Numbered from the stretch's first letter, positions 45,531 through 53,373 are shown. The stretch is 64,000 nt of DNA from Bacillus sp. FJAT-27264 (GCF_001682855.1 NZ_MAQW01000031.1:124487-188486); one strand, 5' to 3'. Program-made: numbers and translations. The notes: a model not told the origin generated them from the letters alone.

Positions 45531-45965
45531 CTATTCTCTGTATTTTTTCGGAGTGAACTTTTTCTTTGCCATCTCCTTTGACATCCTTAGTGTGTTTTCG
45601 AGTGATATTCGTAACAATTCACGATCCTCGTCATCCATAGGTTCTCCCATAAAAGCAAAAGCGGCGTTGCTACTGAGATCATTCATCATCTTTTCCAGTT
45701 CCTCAGCGATGTCCCGTTCGTCTTTTTCTGATAACGCATAATATGGCTTTTCCTCCTGCGGTTCCTTACTTTCCTCAGAAACTCCCATTAGGTAATCAAC
45801 GGTTACTCCAAAATAATCGGCAATCTTTTGAAGCTTTTCACGTTTAGGTGTGTATTTACCTTGTTTCCAACTAGTGAGTGTTGCTGTAGTAATCCCTGTC
45901 TCTTTGGCTACTCGATATGCTGTAATGCCGTGTTGATTTAGAAGGTCCTCGAATATTTTGTACAT
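45531..45965 (-). CDS. Phage Xre-family repressor (CI-like)
   Basis: A 144-residue DNA-binding protein. Residues 1-62 form an HTH_3 domain (AYRVAKETGITTATLTSW, YFGVTVDYLMG). The C-terminal part (about 75-140) is acidic and helical. It should bind the TTAG-N4-CTAA operators next to its start and hold the phage dormant. The first 65 residues are a close paralog of the divergent protein at 46188. Translation starts after GGAGGAGAA. It is co-transcribed with the ImmA-like protease. Confidence 0.9.
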   Translation of the reverse strand: MYKIFEDLLNQHGITAYRVAKETGITTATLTSWKQGKYTPKREKLQKIADYFGVTVDYLMGVSEESKEPQEEKPYYALSEKDERDIAEELEKMMNDLSSNAAFAFMGEPMDDEDRELLRISLENTLRMSKEMAKKKFTPKKYRE

Positions 45966-45997
45966 AATTCTCCTCCGAACTTAATCTCATGAAAAAA

Positions 45998-46080
45998 TAA
46001 GTTAGGAAACTAAGCTATAAACCGTTGACTAGCTCACAAAGCTATGTTAGTATACAAACATAGCTTAGAAAACTAAGTTA
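45998..46080. promoter_or_regulatory. Lysogeny-switch operator cluster
   Basis: Three inverted repeats lie between the divergent regulators. They are TAAGTTAGGAAACTAAGCTA (45998-46017, core TTAG-GAAA-CTAA), AAGCTATGTT / AACATAGCTT (46039-46048 and 46057-46066, 8-bp gap) and TAGCTTAGAAAACTAAGTTA (46061-46080, core TTAG-AAAA-CTAA). Half-sites AACTTAG (46111) and CTTAGCTA (46143) lie downstream. Both flanking Xre proteins could bind the same sites, as in CI/Cro switches. Confidence 0.8.
46025..46053 (+). promoter_or_regulatory. Rightward early promoter of the prophage
   Basis: TTGACT (46025-46030), a 17-bp spacer and TAGTAT (46048-46053) form a good SigA-type promoter, embedded between and overlapping the operator repeats. 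The repressor bound there would block early transcription toward 46188. Confidence 0.7.
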
Positions 46081-46187
46081 TAAAACGGCGATAGCATTGA
46101 TTTCTTATTTAACTTAGGTGGTACTATGATTATATAAGAAATCTTAGCTATCAGTCAATACCTTTTATTGGAAGGGGGATATATTTC

Positions 46188-46397
46188 GTGTATGAGAAAT
46201 TTCTTGTGTTGTTAAAGAAATCTGGAAAAACGCCATATCAGGTTGCAAAAGATACAGGTGTTTCCACGGCCACCTTAACAAATTGGAAGCAAGGTAACTA
46301 CAAACCGAAAACAGACAAGTTGAAAATCATAGCAGACTACTTTGGTGTAACCGTTGATTTTTTCTTACAAGTAGATGAAACGGTGGTGGGGAAATGA
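46188..46397 (+). CDS. Small Xre/Cro-like regulator
   Basis: A 69-residue protein that is nearly all HTH_3 domain (PYQVAKDTGVSTATLTNW, YFGVTVDFFLQVDE). It is about 60 percent identical by eye to the repressor N-terminus, including the recognition helix region, so it probably competes for the same operators. The start is GTG after GGAAGGGGGA. It overlaps the next gene by 4 bases. It fits the Cro position of a lysis-lysogeny switch. Confidence 0.85.
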   Translation: MYEKFLVLLKKSGKTPYQVAKDTGVSTATLTNWKQGNYKPKTDKLKIIADYFGVTVDFFLQVDETVVGK

Positions 46398-46582
46398 GCG
46401 TGACGGAGCAATTAAGACCTACGATTGACGTACTTGACGCTGCGGCTTACTTAAACGTCAGCAAATACACAGTTATTAACCGGATTAAACAAGGTAAACT
46501 CAAAGCTTATAAGCAAGGAACCCACTGGAAAATCAAAAGAGAATGGCTTTTGCAGTATGAGGCTTCACTCATTTCGAGCTAA
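46394..46582 (+). CDS. Excisionase-like helix-turn-helix protein
   Basis: A 62-residue HTH_17/MerR-like DNA-binding protein (LDAAAYLNVSKYTVINRIKQ, GTHWKIKREWLL). This is the form of small excisionases and prophage regulators. Start overlaps the upstream stop (ATGA). It could direct integrase toward excision, or act as an early regulator. Confidence 0.75.
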   Translation: MSVTEQLRPTIDVLDAAAYLNVSKYTVINRIKQGKLKAYKQGTHWKIKREWLLQYEASLISS

Positions 46583-46642
46583 TTCATCGGCCACCTTAAC
46601 CTTTTATACACAATCTATACACAGGAGGTAAACACATCTGAA

Positions 46643-46946
46643 GTCGTATCAAGGCGGAACCCTCCGGGCCATCAATTTAGGTTCTGCCTGCTAGGTAATC
46701 GGTAGAGATATTTAGTGCGTCAGCTAAGCGTATAAGATTTCTATGCCTAGGTTCAAATGTTCCTTCGATCCAACGCTTCACCGTGGTGGGTGAAACGCCA
46801 GTGATCTGGGAAAGCAAACGATCGTCGATTCCGCGATTTTCCATAGTGGCCGCTAAGCGTTTTGGAAAATCGTCTTCAGAAAAGAAGAAAAAGAAGAAGA
46901 AGACGCATCACTCCCTTCTGCCCGGAGGGTTCCGCCTTGATACGAC
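46643..46946. repeat. Perfect 27-bp inverted repeats flanking a 250-bp segment
   Basis: The left arm (46643-46669, starting GTCGTATCAAGGCGG) and right arm (46920-46946, ending CCGCCTTGATACGAC) are exact reverse complements over 27 bp. The 250 bp between them carry an HTH coding region on the minus strand, against the direction of all neighbouring early genes. No target-site duplication or transposase is seen. The geometry would allow inversion of the segment or formation of a long stem in transcripts. Confidence 0.95.
46677..46908 (-). pseudogene. Frameshifted poly-Phe HTH regulator inside the inverted repeat
   Basis: An intact 55-residue frame starts at ATG 46844 and ends at 46677: an Xre-like HTH (LLSQITGVSPTTVKRWIEG, LADALNISTDYLAGRT). 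The same frame extends upstream, without a start codon, through FPKRLAATMENRG (the first HTH helix), SEDD and seven Phe codons. An ATG with an AAGGGAG site lies at 46908, but one base out of frame. Removing one base near 46904 would give MLFFFFFFFSEDDFPKRLA. So the gene appears frameshifted, or needs slippage on the CTT-repeat tract. Without the first helix the short form is probably inactive. Confidence 0.75.
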
Positions 46947-47005
46947 GAGGTAACTACCAATATTCGACAAGGGAAGCAAGAAAACCTATGAAGGAGTGAT
47001 AACGG

Positions 47006-47356
47006 TTGAAAATAACAGTCAATATGCTGCGTAATCTCTGTTCATTCTTCCTGGTTCTTCGTGACCGGGCAGAAGCAGAAGGGTTGGGCAAACAAGCTTC
47101 CAATGCACATAAACAATATCAGTTCTATGATGGTTTGCTTATGCAGGCCAAGCAGGTAAACGGAAAACGGCCATCCGGGGTAGGAGCCGGACAGCCGTTA
47201 GTAAGTCATTGGAAAATCAAAGTCAAGTCCAGTCTACCACTGACTGGAGGTGTAGGCAATGGCAAAGAGAGTGCAGTCAATCCAGCGGACGGAGCTTCGT
47301 TTGCAACTTCGGGAACTGTATCTACAGCAAGCAGAGTACATTGCAAGTCACAATAA
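47006..47356 (+). CDS. Small phage protein of unknown function
   Basis: A 116-residue frame starting at TTG, 9 bases after AAGGAG. The first 60 residues look like a real helical protein (MLRNLCSFFLVLRDRAEAEG, HKQYQFYDGLLMQ). The C-terminal 33 residues overlap the next gene, which has a stronger ribosome site, and are low-complexity Ser/Thr/Ala/Gly. Not recognised. Confidence 0.5.
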   Translation: MKITVNMLRNLCSFFLVLRDRAEAEGLGKQASNAHKQYQFYDGLLMQAKQVNGKRPSGVGAGQPLVSHWKIKVKSSLPLTGGVGNGKESAVNPADGASFATSGTVSTASRVHCKSQ

Positions 47357-47483
47357 ACGGCCTTCAGCCGAGATCAGCAAGCGCATAGCAATTGTCCGGC
47401 AGAAGCTTGGCGCGGTGGACAAGCTATCGCTTCATATCGATACTCCGCCACGCGCTGGTTTTGGGAGGCCTAAGAAGAAGTGA
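47259..47483 (+). CDS. Small basic phage protein
   Basis: A 74-residue protein (ELRLQLRELYLQQAEYIASH, GRPKKK end), helical and basic, with a good GGAGGTG site before the ATG. It overlaps the preceding frame by 98 bases and the next gene by 4. No family is recognised; a nucleic-acid-binding or structural accessory role is only suggested by charge. Confidence 0.6.
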   Translation: MAKRVQSIQRTELRLQLRELYLQQAEYIASHNKRPSAEISKRIAIVRQKLGAVDKLSLHIDTPPRAGFGRPKKK

Positions 47484-47884
47484 CAGACGACCAACAGGAT
47501 TGGTACATCGAACAGATAAGGAAGTTGCGTTCTGAAGCAGACAAGCTGGCTGAAGATTCGCCGGGTGCATTGGTCGAAAAGATTCGTTTGCTGACAACAG
47601 CTCATATGTACATGGGCCGTGTCTCCGCTCGTAAGGATGGCGACCACGCCAAAGTATACGTAGCCCGTAAACGGGCGTATGTGGAGGTCATGCGAAGCGC
47701 ACCAAAGGGTAACAAATCACTCGCAGCAGAGGAAGCGATTATTCCGCTGCGGGAGATCGAGGCCGAGGCGCTGGAACAGAAGACGATTTGGCGCAACGAA
47801 CTTGATTCTCTCAAAGAAAAAATCTACGAACTACGAATGCGCGTCCGGATCGACACGCACATAGGAGGCGGCATCAATGGATAA
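47480..47884 (+). CDS. Helical phage early protein of unknown function
   Basis: A 134-residue, mostly alpha-helical, charged protein (DWYIEQIRKLRSEADKLAED, KIRLLTTAHMYMGRVSARKDG). It starts at GTG inside the upstream stop region (4-base overlap) and ends 8 bases into the HNH-like gene, so it is translationally coupled in the early operon. No known domain is recognised. Confidence 0.65.
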   Translation: MTDDQQDWYIEQIRKLRSEADKLAEDSPGALVEKIRLLTTAHMYMGRVSARKDGDHAKVYVARKRAYVEVMRSAPKGNKSLAAEEAIIPLREIEAEALEQKTIWRNELDSLKEKIYELRMRVRIDTHIGGGING

Positions 47885-48266
47885 GAGCACATTTGGGTTC
47901 CATCCGGTTCCGAAGCCTGCCCACAAGCGCGGTAAACGGAAGCAGGGGCAAGAGACGGCGATTACTATCAAGGTAGACAAAGAGATCTACCGCCGGGCCA
48001 GCGAGGCCGGGTACACGGTCTGTGAGCATTGCGGCTGCAGTGTTCCGAGGTTTCGGTTCGAACGGTGTCATATGCTTAATGCTTCGCAGTATGGGACAGG
48101 CAGAGCGCCCTGGAACGTGGTTATCCTGTGCGGTCCCCGTAATGATAACGGCAGCTGCCACCATTGGGCAGACGAAACGGTTGAGGGTCGTGACTGGAAG
48201 GCCCGAAAGCAGGCAGAGCTTTACCTTTATTACACGGCCGGAGAAGGCAAGAGTTATTGGAAATAG
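47877..48266 (+). CDS. HNH-like zinc-finger nuclease-type phage protein
   Basis: A 129-residue protein with a Cys/His pattern CEHCGCSVPRFRFERCHMLNA followed by CGPRNDNGSCHHWAD (each quoted in part), resembling the zinc ribbon and beta-beta-alpha metal core of HNH endonucleases. Residues 1-45 are basic. It may cut or bind DNA; it sits between early and replication genes. A NinG/HNH-like recombination function is possible but not proven. Confidence 0.6.
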   Translation: MDKSTFGFHPVPKPAHKRGKRKQGQETAITIKVDKEIYRRASEAGYTVCEHCGCSVPRFRFERCHMLNASQYGTGRAPWNVVILCGPRNDNGSCHHWADETVEGRDWKARKQAELYLYYTAGEGKSYWK

Positions 48267-48284
48267 GGCGGCACTCTGTCCATT

Positions 48285-48390
48285 ATATGTCTCGGGGATG
48301 TCCCCGGGGACAAAGTAGGGACAGTTGTAGGACAAGGCGGGGACGTCCCGCCGCTGTCCGCGTGTTGTCCAAGCAGGAGGCGGGACACCG
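48285..48390 (+). other. Candidate replication origin: GGGAC/GTCCC repeat cluster
   Basis: In about 100 bp upstream of the initiator-like gene the pentamer GGGAC or its complement GTCCC appears repeatedly (GATGTCCCCGGGGAC, GTAGGGACAG, CGGGGACGTCCCGCC, GGCGGGACACC). Further copies lie inside the gene near 48786-48835 (GATGTCCCTGGGGACATCC). Iterons in and beside the initiator gene are typical of phage origins of the lambda O or DnaD-like type. Another cluster is at 56500-56540. Confidence 0.45.
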
Positions 48391-48392
48391 AC

Positions 48393-49517
48393 ATGAGATT
48401 ATGGATTAAGAGCTACCAGGCAACGGACCGGGACCCCCAAACGCGCAAATTTTGCCGTTTAACGGGCCTGGATACACCGGCGGCGGTGGGGTCGCTGCAT
48501 ATGATTTGGTGGTGGGCGATGGATTGGGCGCCAGAAGGTGACCTAACCAAATTTGAGCCAATAGATTTAGCGGACGCTGCTCATTTTGAGGGAGATGCCC
48601 AAGTCTTTTTCGACGCGCTGGTTGAAGCAGGTTATGTAGCGAAAACCCTTGAGGGGCATGAAATTATGGACTGGAACAGCATAGGTGGACAAGTGATTGA
48701 AGGGCGGAAAAAGGCGGCTACAAAGAAGGCTAACCAGCGTGCAAAAGCTGCCGAGAAAAAGGCGGCGGAAGAAGCTGCTGCAAATGATGTCCCTGGGGAC
48801 ATCCCCAAGACGTCCCCTAGTAGTCTACCCACTGTCCCGGTACAAGAAGAATTAGATAAAGAATTAGATATAGATAAAGAAAAAGATTTAAAGATAAACG
48901 GTCATGCAGGCCAAAATCCAAATCAAGAGCCAAATCAAAATCAAAAGCAAGAACCGAAACCCGAACAGACCGCCGGAAAATCGGCAACGCCGAATGAGCA
49001 GCCGAAAACCGAGGAAAAAGGGGGCCGGAAAAAGCCTGTGTACGAAGAGGGAAGTCCGTTTTTGAACATGGCAACGTATCTAAAAGCTAAAATTGACGAG
49101 GTTTCTGCTGCTGAAGGCGTAAATTTAGCCCCGAGAGCAAATCTGCAGAGCTGGGCAAACGAGCTGAGATTGATGGAAGAAGTCCAGGAGTACACCGACA
49201 GAAGCTTGACCCGTGAGTTGATGGACTGGCTACCAAATTCCGGATTCTGGCGAAAAAATGTTCTAAGTGCTGCTACATTTCGGGAGAAGTACCCAACGCT
49301 TGTTCTCGATATGAGAGAAGCGAAGAAGAAAGCAGCTGCTGGAAATAAGGGTTCCGGCGGCGGGCGCGGCGGCCGGGGCTATGGTCATCAAAAGCAAGAA
49401 ATCCCAATAGGGCAGGATGATGGTAGCTCTGGAGCCGTTTCGGCTGAAGAGCACGCGGCACTTATGAGAAAGGCCGCTGAGATCAAGGCCAGCAAACAGG
49501 GGGCAACAGGCAGATGA
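48393..49517 (+). CDS. Phage replication initiator (DnaD/replisome-organiser-like)
   Basis: A 374-residue protein. Residues 1-110 resemble a phage replisome-organiser N-terminal winged-helix domain (HMIWWWAMDWAPEGDL, FFDALVEAGYV). A charged Ala/Lys/Glu/Pro/Asn/Gln linker (about 110-225) includes an NxNQ-type repeat. A C-terminal domain (about 230-330) and a Gly/Arg-rich tail follow. Such proteins bind the origin and load helicase. The start follows CAGGAGG. GGGAC-type repeats lie upstream and inside. Confidence 0.65.
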   Translation: MRLWIKSYQATDRDPQTRKFCRLTGLDTPAAVGSLHMIWWWAMDWAPEGDLTKFEPIDLADAAHFEGDAQVFFDALVEAGYVAKTLEGHEIMDWNSIGGQVIEGRKKAATKKANQRAKAAEKKAAEEAAANDVPGDIPKTSPSSLPTVPVQEELDKELDIDKEKDLKINGHAGQNPNQEPNQNQKQEPKPEQTAGKSATPNEQPKTEEKGGRKKPVYEEGSPFLNMATYLKAKIDEVSAAEGVNLAPRANLQSWANELRLMEEVQEYTDRSLTRELMDWLPNSGFWRKNVLSAATFREKYPTLVLDMREAKKKAAAGNKGSGGGRGGRGYGHQKQEIPIGQDDGSSGAVSAEEHAALMRKAAEIKASKQGATGR

Positions 49518-50185
49518 GCTACCTTCTGAGATCACCAGGGATGCACCGCTGCTCATGTGGCTGGGAAGGCAAGCCACAGCGTGATAAGAAGGCCATGAAG
49601 CCAGTTGATAAATGCCCAATATGTTTCCAGGTTACAGCACTCATACCTTTACGGGAGATTCCCGGATATTGCTTCTGCTGCGCTTCGTCCAGCGGGAAGC
49701 TGCTGATTATAGATCATTTGATGATTCGAGAGTGCCGCCGATGCGGTGCAAAACTCAATTTACACACGGTAGAGCCGTGGATATGGGAGGTCAAAGGGAT
49801 GGAACAAGCGGTGAATAAGCTCAGAGCGGAAATGGAAGCATCGAAGAACCCTTACGTGAAGGTAGTAGGGGAACACATTCTGAAAGTTTTAGGGGTCAAT
49901 CCTGCTGCAGCTGAGAAGGTACTGGCCGATGGAAAGACCATTGCGGGAGCTCTTTCTGCTATGAAGGCGGAAGCCTCTAAGAACAAGTTTGACGGCATGG
50001 CCATGCTGACGGATGAAGAAGGGTATGCCATCGCACTGAAGTATTTCGGGTTTGACGGCGCTGTCGTCGTTCCTGCTGCAGTTGTTCCCGCTCCTACTCC
50101 GGCAGTATCCGTAACGCCGTCAGCTCCGGTGAAAGCACCGCCAGTATTCGACCTGGGCCTTGATGATCTGCTAGGCGATCTGTAA
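49514..50185 (+). CDS. PcfK-like protein with N-terminal zinc-ribbon extension
   Basis: A 223-residue protein. Residues 1-93 carry three Cys pairs (CSCGW, CPIC, CFCC...CRRCG) forming zinc ribbons. The rest (about 96-175) resembles the PcfK family of conjugative and phage proteins (NPYVKVVGEHIL, GKTIAGALSAMKAEA, YAIALKYFGFDG), with a Pro/Ala/Val tail. An internal ATG at 49799 with GAGGTC upstream could make a PcfK-only form. It overlaps the previous gene by 4 bases and precedes a PcfJ-like gene. Confidence 0.65.
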   Translation: MSYLLRSPGMHRCSCGWEGKPQRDKKAMKPVDKCPICFQVTALIPLREIPGYCFCCASSSGKLLIIDHLMIRECRRCGAKLNLHTVEPWIWEVKGMEQAVNKLRAEMEASKNPYVKVVGEHILKVLGVNPAAAEKVLADGKTIAGALSAMKAEASKNKFDGMAMLTDEEGYAIALKYFGFDGAVVVPAAVVPAPTPAVSVTPSAPVKAPPVFDLGLDDLLGDL

Positions 50186-50197
50186 GGGGGAGCGGGA

Positions 50198-51754
50198 ATG
50201 AATGCTGCATTTAAAGCACACAAGGCTCACTTTGGAGCAATCAGCCAAGCAATGATTGATTACGTGGAGAATCATGTTTTGCTTCGAAGTCGTTACTTAT
50301 TCGCGAAGACGGTGATGCGCGTCCAATTTGCCTATTGTACGCATTGCAAACGAAATCATCGGCCAGAAGAGTCGCTGAAGCATGACCAAAGAGCCATTTG
50401 TCCACATTGTAAATCTGAATGTAGGGTAAGGAAAAGCCATGTTGGCCGCAAGTATCTGATTGATAGAGCGTATGTTGTTTTCTATGAGAAATCGGTTATT
50501 GATCCTTCGATCATGACGGCGGTCGGTTTTTTCGTACAGCGCGATTATACAGGCAGCTATGAGGATGTTCAGACGAAATTCAATCCGTCATGCAGCTATG
50601 TGTTTCAAATGGGCGGCAGCACGATGTTCTATGCCAACTATTACGGTGATACGGAGTGGTACCAGCGTGAGAACATCGTATCGGAGTATTCAATGTACAA
50701 GAACGGGACGCCTTGTTACCACTCTGCCGATAGCATTAAAGCAGCCATCATAGGTACTCCGATGCAATATAGCACCTGGGAGAATTATTGTGATGGGAGC
50801 GATATGACGAAGTTTTTCGGGCTGTACACCAAATACCCGTGCATAGAGTATCTAACGAAACTGAATTACGAATATTTTGTCTGGGCGAAGCTCAACGACA
50901 TGCGTACTTACGATGCTATCAAATGGAGCGGAAAAACGATAGAAGAAGTGTTACGGCTCCACAAAAAGGACCTCAAACAGTTTATGAGCAATAAGCCAAA
51001 GATCCTGGAGATGGATTCAGTAGGTGCGCTAACGTTAAGACTCTATCAGTTGACTTTGAAAGACAGCAATCGTCCTGATTTCGAAGAGCTGAAACGCATT
51101 GCATCAAGCGTGTATTCTTATTTTGCCCAAATGAAGCCAATGTTTAAATTTCAAAACGTTCGGGCGTGTGCCAGATATATCGAGAAACAATTCAATAAAA
51201 ACCGCAGAGTCTTCTATGACAGAAGCAGTGTAGTGACGATGTGGAAGGATTATATGGACGAATGTAGGACCTTGGGGTTTGATTTGACCCGAATGGAAAC
51301 TGTGTTCCCGCATAATCTTGCTTCAGCTCATGAGAGCACCATGTCCCAAGTCAAAATACAAATGTCGGAGATTGAAAAACAGCGAATATCTAAGAGGGCA
51401 CAGGAATTGGAAGTATACCGATTTGCCTGGCGAGATTACATCATTCGGCCAGCTCAATCTGGGCAAGAGATTATTGACGAAGGGAAAATTTTGAGCCATT
51501 GCGTTGGCGGTTATGCTCAGCGTCATGCAACGGGTGAAACAAGTATTCTGATGATTCGGAAATATGCCGATCAGGATACACCATTCTTCACGATGGAATT
51601 GAAAAATGGACAAGTAAGGCAAGTATACGGTTTTGATAACCTTCGCATGAGCGGAGATTTGATAGAGCTCATTGATGCTTTTAAAGCTGAAAAGCTCGCC
51701 AAGAGTAAAGGGAAGTCTAAAAAGTCCAATAAACCGCAGGGGGTAGCAGTATGA
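50198..51754 (+). CDS. PcfJ-like protein
   Basis: A 518-residue soluble protein. A zinc finger (CTHCKRNH...CPHCKSEC, about 48-75) is followed by a large helical region and the PcfJ C-terminal signature (EGKILSHCVGGYAQRHATGE and TPFFTMELKNGQVRQVYGFD, each partly quoted). PcfJ proteins occur in conjugative plasmids, integrative elements and phages and are often next to PcfK. Their activity is unknown. The pair is conserved here. Start follows AGGGGGAG. Confidence 0.8.
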   Translation: MNAAFKAHKAHFGAISQAMIDYVENHVLLRSRYLFAKTVMRVQFAYCTHCKRNHRPEESLKHDQRAICPHCKSECRVRKSHVGRKYLIDRAYVVFYEKSVIDPSIMTAVGFFVQRDYTGSYEDVQTKFNPSCSYVFQMGGSTMFYANYYGDTEWYQRENIVSEYSMYKNGTPCYHSADSIKAAIIGTPMQYSTWENYCDGSDMTKFFGLYTKYPCIEYLTKLNYEYFVWAKLNDMRTYDAIKWSGKTIEEVLRLHKKDLKQFMSNKPKILEMDSVGALTLRLYQLTLKDSNRPDFEELKRIASSVYSYFAQMKPMFKFQNVRACARYIEKQFNKNRRVFYDRSSVVTMWKDYMDECRTLGFDLTRMETVFPHNLASAHESTMSQVKIQMSEIEKQRISKRAQELEVYRFAWRDYIIRPAQSGQEIIDEGKILSHCVGGYAQRHATGETSILMIRKYADQDTPFFTMELKNGQVRQVYGFDNLRMSGDLIELIDAFKAEKLAKSKGKSKKSNKPQGVAV

Positions 51755-52752
51755 GCCAAGTATCTATTCGCACTACAGAGGTCATAGCAATTGAGATTAA
51801 TGCAATCAAGGATCAGACAAAGCGGATCTTCCTTTCAGCAAGTATCGAAATCGGCCGCCGACTGGTTGAAGCCAAAACCATGCTTCCGCATGGCGAGTGG
51901 GGCATTTGGCTCAAGGACACAGTGGATTACTCGCAGTCCACTGCTAATAACCTCATGAAGGTTTTTGAAGAATTCGGTGCTGATCAGCTCAGTCTTTTTG
52001 GCGGAGATACAAAATCCCAAGCGTTTGAGAATTTGAGCTATTCTCAAGCGGTCGCTTTACTTGTTCTTCCGGGGGATGAACGGGAGCAGTTCATTGAGCA
52101 AAACCATGTGGAGGACATGTCAACCCGGGAGCTGAATGAAGCGATCAAGGAGCGGAAGCAGGCAATCAAGGATAAAGAGGCTGCTGAGAAAGCTGCAGCT
52201 AAAGCCGAGAAAGCCGCCGAACAGGAACGAAAAGCCCGCGAGAAGCTGGAGAAGCAGCAATCAGATCATGCAGCCATCGTGCAGCAGCTGCAGGAACAGC
52301 TGGACGCTGCCGAAGCAGCTTCCGCTTCCGGTGATGATGGAGCAGCAGCAGCTGCAGAAGAAGCGGCTGAACAGCTTCGTGCAAGTCTGAGCAAGTCTGA
52401 CGAACAGCTGATCGAATCCCAGCGGCGTATTAAGGAGCTGGAAGAAGCGCTGAAGGCGAAGCCGGTAGAAGTGGCTACTGCAACGGAAACGGTATATGAG
52501 ACACCGCCGGAAGTACAGGCGGAGCTGGAGGAGCTGCGGAAGAAGGCCGCTTCAAATACGGTGGAAGATGTAGCCTTGTTTAAAGCCCACATAAAGACCG
52601 CAGGTGACGGATTTAACGCTGCTCTGCATGTGATCAACACCATCAAGGCGAAGGATGCGGAAACTGCAGAGAAGTGCATCAATGTTCTGAATGGAACGCT
52701 AGATCGTATGCAAAAAATGTTGATTGCCGTAACGCGGCCCGAATCCGAATAA
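51751..52752 (+). CDS. DUF3102-like protein with long coiled coil
   Basis: A 333-residue protein. Residues 1-125 look like the DUF3102 domain common in phages and plasmids (GRRLVEAKTMLPHGEWGIWL, QSTANNLMKVF, YSQAVALLVLP). A long Ala/Glu/Lys/Gln coiled coil follows (about 125-290), then a helical C-terminus. It could be an HTH-bearing replication or partition accessory. It overlaps the PcfJ-like gene by 4 bases and the next gene by one base. Confidence 0.75.
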   Translation: MSQVSIRTTEVIAIEINAIKDQTKRIFLSASIEIGRRLVEAKTMLPHGEWGIWLKDTVDYSQSTANNLMKVFEEFGADQLSLFGGDTKSQAFENLSYSQAVALLVLPGDEREQFIEQNHVEDMSTRELNEAIKERKQAIKDKEAAEKAAAKAEKAAEQERKAREKLEKQQSDHAAIVQQLQEQLDAAEAASASGDDGAAAAAEEAAEQLRASLSKSDEQLIESQRRIKELEEALKAKPVEVATATETVYETPPEVQAELEELRKKAASNTVEDVALFKAHIKTAGDGFNAALHVINTIKAKDAETAEKCINVLNGTLDRMQKMLIAVTRPESE

Positions 52753-53045
52753 TGCTCTTCTTCTTTTTCTTTGGCTTTAACGAAGATCCGGAGGGCTTTG
52801 CCATCGAGGACCTGTTAGGGGAAAGTATACAGCTATACCGTCAGTACCACTGCTATCAAACACATGTAGGGCAAATAGCCCACTACTACGCGCTGACTGC
52901 TGATTTCCTTGTCGACCTCTGTATAGCCGAGGATGCGCAGTATAGCAGGGTCTTCGCCCGGTACGATCGTTCCATTCTGGAGCGGGACAACTATTTTCCG
53001 GGAGCAGAAACGCTTCTGGAACGCATTTTCGATAAAGCGATGTAG
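52752..53045 (+). CDS. Poly-Phe N-terminal phage protein 1
   Basis: A 97-residue protein beginning MLFFFFFGFNEDPEGF. The remainder is helical and acidic (DLLGESIQLYRQYHCYQTHV, FPGAETLLERIFDKAM) and could form a small helical bundle. The ATG shares its first base with the stop of the upstream gene (TAATG), so translation is coupled. The five Phe codons are TTC/TTT from a pyrimidine tract. No family is recognised. It shares its N-terminal pattern with the genes at 53374 and 46677-46908. Confidence 0.7.
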   Translation: MLFFFFFGFNEDPEGFAIEDLLGESIQLYRQYHCYQTHVGQIAHYYALTADFLVDLCIAEDAQYSRVFARYDRSILERDNYFPGAETLLERIFDKAM

Positions 53046-53061
53046 CGAGGAGCGATAAGTG

Positions 53062-53361
53062 ATGTTCATATTCTTCTTTGGCCCACCCGCTCCACCCGCT
53101 CATACAAGCAAATACAGACCAGGCGTTGTATGCAAGATCATCCATAACGACCTGCGACATGAAACTATGCCTACGCTGTATCCGGACCGAATAGGCCAGG
53201 AAGTCATGATAACGGAAGCGGCAACAGATCCGGCGGGCTGGGTATGGGGGTATGAAATTCAAATCGGCAGAAGGCCATCAAGCACCCAACCTTTTCGGAC
53301 TGATTGGCTTAAACCCCTGAATGCCCAACAGACAGCCCGAGTACTGCGGCTTGCAAAGTAA
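53062..53361 (+). CDS. Poly-Phe N-terminal phage protein 2
   Basis: A 99-residue protein beginning MFIFFFGPPAPPAHTSKYRP, with a beta-rich remainder (YEIQIGRRPSSTQPFRTDWLKP). The ATG at 53062 follows GAGGAG; a GTG codon just before is possible. Here the Phe stretch leads into Pro/Ala instead of an acidic motif. The C-terminal half could be a small SH3-like fold. Function unknown. Confidence 0.65.
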   Translation: MFIFFFGPPAPPAHTSKYRPGVVCKIIHNDLRHETMPTLYPDRIGQEVMITEAATDPAGWVWGYEIQIGRRPSSTQPFRTDWLKPLNAQQTARVLRLAK

Positions 53362-53373
53362 AGGGGGCAGTCA

